64,000 nt of DNA from the NCBI RefSeq assembly GCF_004784465.1, contig NZ_SRRU01000010.1:238303-302302 (forward strand), written 5' to 3'. The stretch comes from Streptomyces griseoluteus (GTDB taxonomy: Bacteria > Actinomycetota > Actinomycetes > Streptomycetales > Streptomycetaceae). Below the pieces are notes generated by a model, which worked only from the letters and a program-made list of their open reading frames with translations, was not told where the DNA came from and searched no databases. Position numbers and translations under genes: made by a program. Each line of letters opens with the position of its first letter. Within the stretch, counting starts at the first letter, position 1. Below are positions 60,268 through 64,000 of the stretch, piece after piece.

Positions 60268-61127
60268 GCACGCTCACCGAGACCGCGGAGACGGCACCCG
60301 GCTACCGCGCCTCGCGCACCCTGCCCGTACGCGTGGAGCTCGTCCGCCAGCTCGGGCGGCGCCGCACGCTGGTCATGGGCGCCGTCCTGGCCGCGCTGCC
60401 GCTGGTCCTGCTGGCCGCGTTCGCGATCGGCGGTGACCCGGCCGGGCGAGGGCGCCGGATCTCCCTGATGGACACGGCCACCGCGTCCGGCGCCAACTTC
60501 GCCGCCGTCAGCCTCTTCGTCTCGGCCGGCTTCCTGCTGGTCGTCCCGGTCGCCCTGTTCTGCGGGGACACGGTCGCCTCCGAGGCCGGCTGGTCCTCGC
60601 TGCGCTATCTGCTGGCGGCGCCGGTGCCCAGGGCCCGGCTGCTGTGGTCCAAGCTCGTGGTGGGGCTCGGCATGAGCCTGGCCGCGATGATCCTGCTGCC
60701 CACGGTGGCCCTCGCGGTGGGCACGGCCGCGTACGGCTGGGGTCCGCTGCTCGTGCCGACCGGCGGGTCGGTGGAGGCGGGAACGGCGGTCGGGCGGCTG
60801 GCCGTGGTGGTGCTGTACCTCTTCGCCTCGCAACTGGTCACCGCCGGGCTCGCGTTCTGGCTCTCCACCCGGACCGACGCCCCGCTCGGCGCGGTGGGCG
60901 GTGCGGTCGGGCTCACCATCGTCGGCAACGTGCTGGACGCGGTGACCGCGCTCGGCCACTGGCGGGACTTCCTGCCCGCGCACTGGCAGTTCGCCTGGGC
61001 CGACCTCCTCCAGCCGCACGCCGAGTGGGCCGGCATGGCCCAGGGCGCCTCGGTCTCGGTCACCTACGCCCTGGTCCTCTTCGCCCTGGCCTTCCGGGGC
61101 TTCAGCCGCAAGGACATCGTGTCCTGA
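60264..61127 (+). CDS. ABC-2-type permease partner
   Basis: 287 residues from GTG 60264, overlapping the preceding stop (GTGA). Six membrane segments are visible (TLVMGAVLAALPLVLLAAFAI, ANFAAVSLFVSAGFLLVVPVALF, LVVGLGMSLAAMILLPTVALAVG, AVVVLYLFASQLVTAGLAFWLS, GAVGGAVGLTIVGNVLDAV, ASVSVTYALVLFALAF), with the SLRYLLAAPVPRARLLWSK loop typical of ABC-2 permeases. It should form the exporter with the ATPase half of the previous protein. Substrate unknown. Confidence 0.85.
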   Translation: MSTLTETAETAPGYRASRTLPVRVELVRQLGRRRTLVMGAVLAALPLVLLAAFAIGGDPAGRGRRISLMDTATASGANFAAVSLFVSAGFLLVVPVALFCGDTVASEAGWSSLRYLLAAPVPRARLLWSKLVVGLGMSLAAMILLPTVALAVGTAAYGWGPLLVPTGGSVEAGTAVGRLAVVVLYLFASQLVTAGLAFWLSTRTDAPLGAVGGAVGLTIVGNVLDAVTALGHWRDFLPAHWQFAWADLLQPHAEWAGMAQGASVSVTYALVLFALAFRGFSRKDIVS

Positions 61128-61142
61128 CCCGGGAAACACGGG

Positions 61143-61174
61143 GGCGGCCCACCGGTCGGAACCGGTGGGCCGCC
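61143..61174. terminator. Hairpin between the ABC permease and rodlin genes
   Basis: GGCGGCCCACCGG (61143-61155) and CCGGTGGGCCGCC (61162-61174), perfect 13-bp stem with a 6-base loop, between convergent genes. Confidence 0.82.
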
Positions 61175-61190
61175 GCTGCGGGGGGCTCGA

Positions 61191-61598
61191 TCAGCCGTTG
61201 CCGGTGCCGTTGCCGGACAGCGCGGAGATGTCGTCCAGGATGTGCGACAGCGGCTCGTCGCCCTTGGCCTGGGTCGAGTTCTCGACGCACTGCTGGTTCT
61301 GCGGCGAGGACAGGACGGGGATGTCCTGCACGCCGACGTTGAGCAGAGCCACCAGGGACTGGGCGTTGAGCTTCGCCGGCAGGCCGATGCAGGGCTTGTT
61401 CAGCGACCCCTGCACCAGAGCCAGCTGCGGGCTCATGTTGCCGTAGGTGGCCGAGTTGCCGAACGCCTGAGAGGCGCCGTTGCCGCTGAACGACGTGGTG
61501 CCGTGGTCGTCACCGATGGCCAGGGCCTGCGGGGCGGCCGCGCCCGCGAGACCGGCGACGGAGGCGGCGACGGCCGCGGTTGCCCACAGCTTCTTCAT
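61191..61598 (-). CDS. rdlB: Rodlin, intact copy on the minus strand
   Basis: 135 residues from ATG 61598 with GAAGGGAA upstream. A signal peptide (KKLWATAAVAASVAGLAGAAAPQALA) precedes the rodlin body: GTTSFSGNGASQAFGNSATYGNMSPQLALVQGSL, NKPCIGLPAKLNAQSL, NVGVQDIPVLSSPQNQQC. Rodlins assemble with chaplins into the rodlet layer on aerial hyphae and spores. The rdlB name follows its position relative to chpD by analogy with S. coelicolor and is tentative. Its open frame extends upstream, but the ATG with a ribosome site gives the signal peptide. In Streptomyces these genes belong to the sigma-BldN regulon. Confidence 0.9.
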   Translation of the reverse strand: MKKLWATAAVAASVAGLAGAAAPQALAIGDDHGTTSFSGNGASQAFGNSATYGNMSPQLALVQGSLNKPCIGLPAKLNAQSLVALLNVGVQDIPVLSSPQNQQCVENSTQAKGDEPLSHILDDISALSGNGTGNG

Positions 61599-61752
61599 GT
61601 TGGTTCCCTTCGAAAGGCGGACTCCGGGGAGGAGCTGCGTGATCGTCAACGGGGAAGCGGGCGCCGGGGTTGCGGTCTTTGACCCTATCGGGGCAGCGCA
61701 GTCCGATGAGTGCACAAACGCCCCCCTAGCTCAACCGCCCCGGAAACACCCA

Positions 61753-61779
61753 CGGGCCGCCGAAGGTGTCGGCGGCCCG
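61753..61779 (-). terminator. Hairpin downstream of the truncated rodlin
   Basis: CGGGCCGCCGA (61753-61763) and TCGGCGGCCCG (61769-61779), perfect 11-bp stem with loop AGGTG, between the two minus-strand rodlin copies. Confidence 0.75.
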
Positions 61780-61822
61780 GAGGGCCGGATCTCGCGCGCG
61801 GGGTCCGTGAGCGTACGGAGGG

Positions 61823-62103
61823 TCAGTTGTTGCCGGTGCCGTTGCCGGAGAGCGCGGAGATGTCGTCCAGGATGTGCGACAGCGGCTCGTCGCCCTTGGC
61901 CTGGGTGGAGTTCTCGACGCACTGCTGGTTCTGCGGCGAGGACAGGACGGGGATGTCCTGCACGCCGACGTTGAGCAGAGCCATCAGGGACTGGGCGTTG
62001 AGCTTCGCGGGCAGGCCGATGCAGGGCTTGTTGAGCGAGCCCTGGTTGAGCGCCAGCTGCGGGCTCATGTTGCCGTAGGTCGCGGAGTTGCCGAACGCCT
62101 GAG
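61823..62103 (-). pseudogene. 5'-truncated rodlin copy
   Basis: From 62103 down to the stop at 61823 the sequence repeats the intact rodlin from QAFGNSATYGNMSPQLAL to GNGTGN. From the internal Met, only three residues of 81 differ (V/N, V/M, and final G/N). Upstream of CAGGCGTTC, the signal peptide and about 20 mature residues are missing and replaced by unrelated GC-rich sequence. The only ATG in frame (62068) would give an 81-residue product without export signal, so no functional rodlin is expected. Confidence 0.82.
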
Positions 62104-62284
62104 CGCGCGGGAAAACGGCCGCGCGCCTCGGCGGGAATTCCGTCTCCTCCGTGCACCGGAACCGATCCGATCGGGTGACTTACCGCAACCAATCGGCGCC
62201 CCCCGGGTTGATGTCTCCGCAGGAACGACCGTCTGGCGAGCAGCCAGGAAAGCATCTGGCGAGCAGCCAGGAAAGGAAAGCGAA

Positions 62285-62695
62285 ATGCTGAAGAAGGCAA
62301 TGGCCGCGGCGGCGGTCGCCGCGTCCTTCGTGGGTGTGTCGGCGGCGGCGGCCCCTCAGGCGCTTGCCATCGGCAACGACACGGGCACCACGTCGTTCAG
62401 CGGCAACGGCGCCACCGAGGCGATCGGTAACAATGTGACCAACGGTGACCTCAGCCCGCAGGCCACGCTGGTACAGAGCTCCGTGAACAAGCTCTGCGTC
62501 GGCCTGCCGGCCAAGGCGAACCTCCAGTCGGTGCTGGCCGCGATCAACGTCGGCGTCCAGGACATCCCCGTCCTGTCCTCGCCGCAGAACCAGCAGTGCG
62601 CCGAGAACTCCACCCAGGCGAAGAACGACGAGCCGCTGTCGCACCTCGTCGACGACGTCTCCGTCCTCGCGGGCAACGGCGTCGCCAACGACTGA
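62285..62695 (+). CDS. rdlA: Rodlin, intact copy on the plus strand
   Basis: 136 residues from ATG 62285 (GAAAGGAAAG upstream). A signal peptide (LKKAMAAAAVAASFVGVSAAAAPQALA) is followed by GTTSFSGNGATEAIGNNVTNGDLSPQATLVQSSV, NKLCVGLPAKANLQSV and the shared NVGVQDIPVLSSPQNQQC. It is more diverged from the minus-strand copies than they are from each other. It is divergent from them, as rdlA and rdlB are in S. coelicolor. The upstream leader contains a direct repeat of CTGGCGAGCAGCCAGGAAAG (about 62233 and 62255). Cell-surface structural protein. Confidence 0.9.
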   Translation: MLKKAMAAAAVAASFVGVSAAAAPQALAIGNDTGTTSFSGNGATEAIGNNVTNGDLSPQATLVQSSVNKLCVGLPAKANLQSVLAAINVGVQDIPVLSSPQNQQCAENSTQAKNDEPLSHLVDDVSVLAGNGVAND

Positions 62696-62715
62696 CGCGG
62701 GCGCGAGCGCTTCGA

Positions 62716-62761
62716 GAAAACCGCCCGGCGGCACGGATTTCCCGTGCGCCGGGCGGTTTTC
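62716..62761 (+). terminator. Terminator after the plus-strand rodlin
   Basis: GAAAACCGCCCGGC (62716-62729) pairs with GCCGGGCGGTTTTC (62748-62761), with an inner GCACGG/CCGTGC stem and a one-base bulge. Confidence 0.85.
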
Positions 62762-62967
62762 GCTGTCCGTCTACTGGGCCTCCGGGCTGCTCCATGCTGT
62801 CAATTCCTTGAGGGCGTTCGAGTGAATTGGCAGGCCATGTCCGTTCCACAGTTTCTTCCGTCGTCTATTCCTCGTTCTACAACCTGCCGGTCATGGTGCG
62901 AGCCGTTCAAGTTGTGCTCGCTCGGTTTCGGCCGTCACAGGGCATGACCGCAGAGAAGGGAAAGACC

Positions 62968-63195
62968 ATGAAGAAGAGCGCTGCTGTCGTCGCCGGCGCC
63001 ATCCTGGCTCTGGGTGGGGCGGCTCCCGCCTTCGCCGACGCGGGTGCCGAGGGCGCCGCGGTCGGTTCACCGGGCGTGCTGTCCGGCAACAACCTCCAGG
63101 TCCCGATCCACATCCCGGTCAACCTCTGTGGCGACTCCGTCGACGTGATCGGCCTGCTGGACCCGGCGTTCGGCAGCGCCTGCGTCAACGACTGA
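62968..63195 (+). CDS. chpD: Short chaplin
   Basis: 75 residues from ATG 62968 (AAGGGAAAGACC upstream). A signal peptide (KKSAAVVAGAILALGGAAPAFA) leaves a mature peptide of about 52 residues, the chaplin domain: DAGAEGAAVGSPGVLSGN, LQVPIHIPVNLCGDSVDVIGLLDPAFGSACVND, with the two conserved Cys. Chaplins self-assemble into amyloid-like films that lower surface tension for aerial growth. Position next to a rodlin and a long chaplin matches chpD. The 206-bp upstream gap holds no gene. Confidence 0.92.
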   Translation: MKKSAAVVAGAILALGGAAPAFADAGAEGAAVGSPGVLSGNNLQVPIHIPVNLCGDSVDVIGLLDPAFGSACVND

Positions 63196-63235
63196 CGCGT
63201 ATAACGCAAGGCACCAGCCCCCACGGCTGTGTTCA

Positions 63236-63286
63236 GGCCGGCCCCGGACCGTTGATCCCATGTGAATCTGCGTTCCGGGGCCGGCC
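63236..63286 (+). terminator. Hairpin after the short chaplin gene
   Basis: GGCCGGCCCCGGA (63236-63248) and TCCGGGGCCGGCC (63274-63286) form a perfect 13-bp stem with a 25-base loop. It ends 33 bp before the next gene start. Confidence 0.7.
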
Positions 63287-63318
63287 TTCCCACTTCTTCG
63301 AGCAGGAAGACCACGAGA

Positions 63319-64000
63319 TTGCGACAGACCCTGAGCAAGGGCATGGTCGTGGCCGCCGCCGCGACAGGTGTGCTGTCCTTGTACGTCAGTCAGGCGCTCG
63401 CCGATTCGGGAGCGCACGGAGCCGCACAGGGCTCTCCCGGCGCGCTGTCCGGCAACACCCTTCAGGTGCCGGTGCACGTCCCGGTCAACGTCTGCGGGCA
63501 CTCCGTCGATGTGGCGGCCGCGCTGAACCCCGCCGTCGGCAACGCCTGTGCCAAGGACGCCCTCCCCAAGGCGCCCCGCACCACCGCGCCGTCGTCCTAC
63601 GGTGACGACGACGAACCGAGCACCCCGGTCAAGACCCCGCCCGCGTACGGCGCCGAGGAGACCAAGCCGCCGGCCTCGTACGGGGACGACGAGACCACCC
63701 CGCCCCCGTCCTACGGCCACGACGAGCCGAGCACCCCGGTCACCACCGCGCCCGCCTCGTACGGTCACGACAAGGAGACGACTCGTCCGCCGTCGTACGG
63801 GCGTGACGTGGAGACGACTCGTCCGCCGTCGTACGGGCGTGACGTGGAGACGACTCGTCCGCCGTCGTACGGGCATGACGTGGAGACGACTCGTCCGCCG
63901 TCGTACGGGCGTGACGTGGAGACGACTCGTCCGCCGTCCTACGGGCGTGACGTGGAGACGACTCGTCCGCCGTCGTACGGGCATGACGTGGAGACGACTC
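63319..64000 (+). CDS. chpA: Chaplin with long SYG-repeat extension, 3' end outside window
   Basis: At least 227 residues from TTG 63319 (AGGA upstream), whose N-terminus LRQTLSKGMVVAAAATGVLSLYVSQALA aligns with known long chaplins; ATG 63343 is the alternative. The mature start is a complete chaplin domain (GAHGAAQGSPGALSGN, VPVHVPVNVCGHSVDVAAALNPAVGNACAKD). Then follow degenerate SYG units (TAPSSYGDDDEPSTPV, TKPPASYGDDE) and, from 63775, perfect 12-residue repeats ETTRPPSYGRDV to the edge. Long chaplins normally have a second chaplin domain and a sortase signal at the C-terminus; whether this one does is not visible. The chpA name rests on position. Confidence 0.82.
   Translation, partial: MRQTLSKGMVVAAAATGVLSLYVSQALADSGAHGAAQGSPGALSGNTLQVPVHVPVNVCGHSVDVAAALNPAVGNACAKDALPKAPRTTAPSSYGDDDEPSTPVKTPPAYGAEETKPPASYGDDETTPPPSYGHDEPSTPVTTAPASYGHDKETTRPPSYGRDVETTRPPSYGRDVETTRPPSYGHDVETTRPPSYGRDVETTRPPSYGRDVETTRPPSYGHDVETT
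63775..64000 (+). repeat. 36-bp in-frame tandem repeat array
   Basis: Six complete units and the start of a seventh begin at 63775, 63811, 63847, 63883, 63919, 63955 and 63991. Each encodes ETTRPPSYG-(R or H)-DV (the first ends HDV-like before it). Copies are nearly identical in DNA, differing mainly at CGT/CAT and TCG/TCC, which implies recent expansion. The array continues past the window. Confidence 0.92.

Noticed and set aside
63775..64000. 36-bp repeats considered as a CRISPR array
   Set aside because: Units are directly adjacent with no spacers, stay in frame with the chaplin gene and encode a regular peptide; no cas gene is present.

Overview
The window is chromosomal DNA from a Streptomyces-type actinomycete. 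The evidence is very high GC with strong third-position GC bias, frequent GTG starts, many GGAGG-type ribosome sites, and a rodlin/chaplin locus at the right end. Chaplins and rodlins are aerial-hypha coat proteins of Streptomyces. From memory, the order citrate synthase, copper ATPase, inositol genes, rodlins, short chaplin, long chaplin resembles the S. coelicolor region around SCO2716-SCO2736. This was not checked by search.

Layout. 1-8.1 kb: the end of a Gly/His/Tyr repeat protein, a phosphatase-like gene, then a catabolic unit (PucR regulator divergent from a sodium:solute symporter, an agmatinase-family ureohydrolase and a ThDP enzyme) and a secreted endonuclease I. 8.2-21.2 kb: a defence island with RloA/RloB, type I restriction-modification (hsdM, hsdS, hsdR), an Scr1-like XRE/DUF397 pair, two small unknown genes and a YgjP-like metallopeptidase. 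The island is bounded by two eroded pieces of a second ThDP-enzyme gene, in swapped order. A frameshifted alpha/beta hydrolase lies beside the right piece. 22-35 kb: an MFS exporter with a divergent XRE regulator, secreted hydrolases (serine hydrolase, phytase-like esterase, S28 peptidase, GH3), and a fused two-module ABC exporter. 35-40.7 kb: the operon lacI-rbsA-rbsCB-rbsK, with permease and binding protein fused and two LacI-type operators. 40.8-48.2 kb: RecD-like helicase, citrate synthase, copper export (copZ-copA with a CsoR-like operator) and a small HTH gene. 48.5-55.9 kb: myo-inositol catabolism (iolE-like, iolC, a tiny coupling ORF, a barrel aldolase-like gene, iolB, iolD, mmsA). 56-61.1 kb: an APC permease, then a secreted-hydrolase/ABC-ATPase fusion with its permease. 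61.2-64 kb: rodlins (two intact, one truncated), a short chaplin and the start of a long chaplin with SYG repeats.

How parts work together. The symporter, ureohydrolase and ThDP enzyme look like one uptake and degradation pathway under PucR; the substrate is not evident. The ribose operon is translationally coupled from regulator to kinase. The iol genes convert an inositol intermediate to malonate semialdehyde and acetyl-CoA, but inositol dehydrogenase and an obvious inositol transporter are absent here. The only in-frame TTA (bldA) codon noticed in the annotated genes is near the start of hsdR, so restriction, unlike modification, may be under developmental translational control.

Thirteen hairpins, most of them between genes, fit terminators. 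No tRNA, rRNA, CRISPR array, integrase or transposase was seen.
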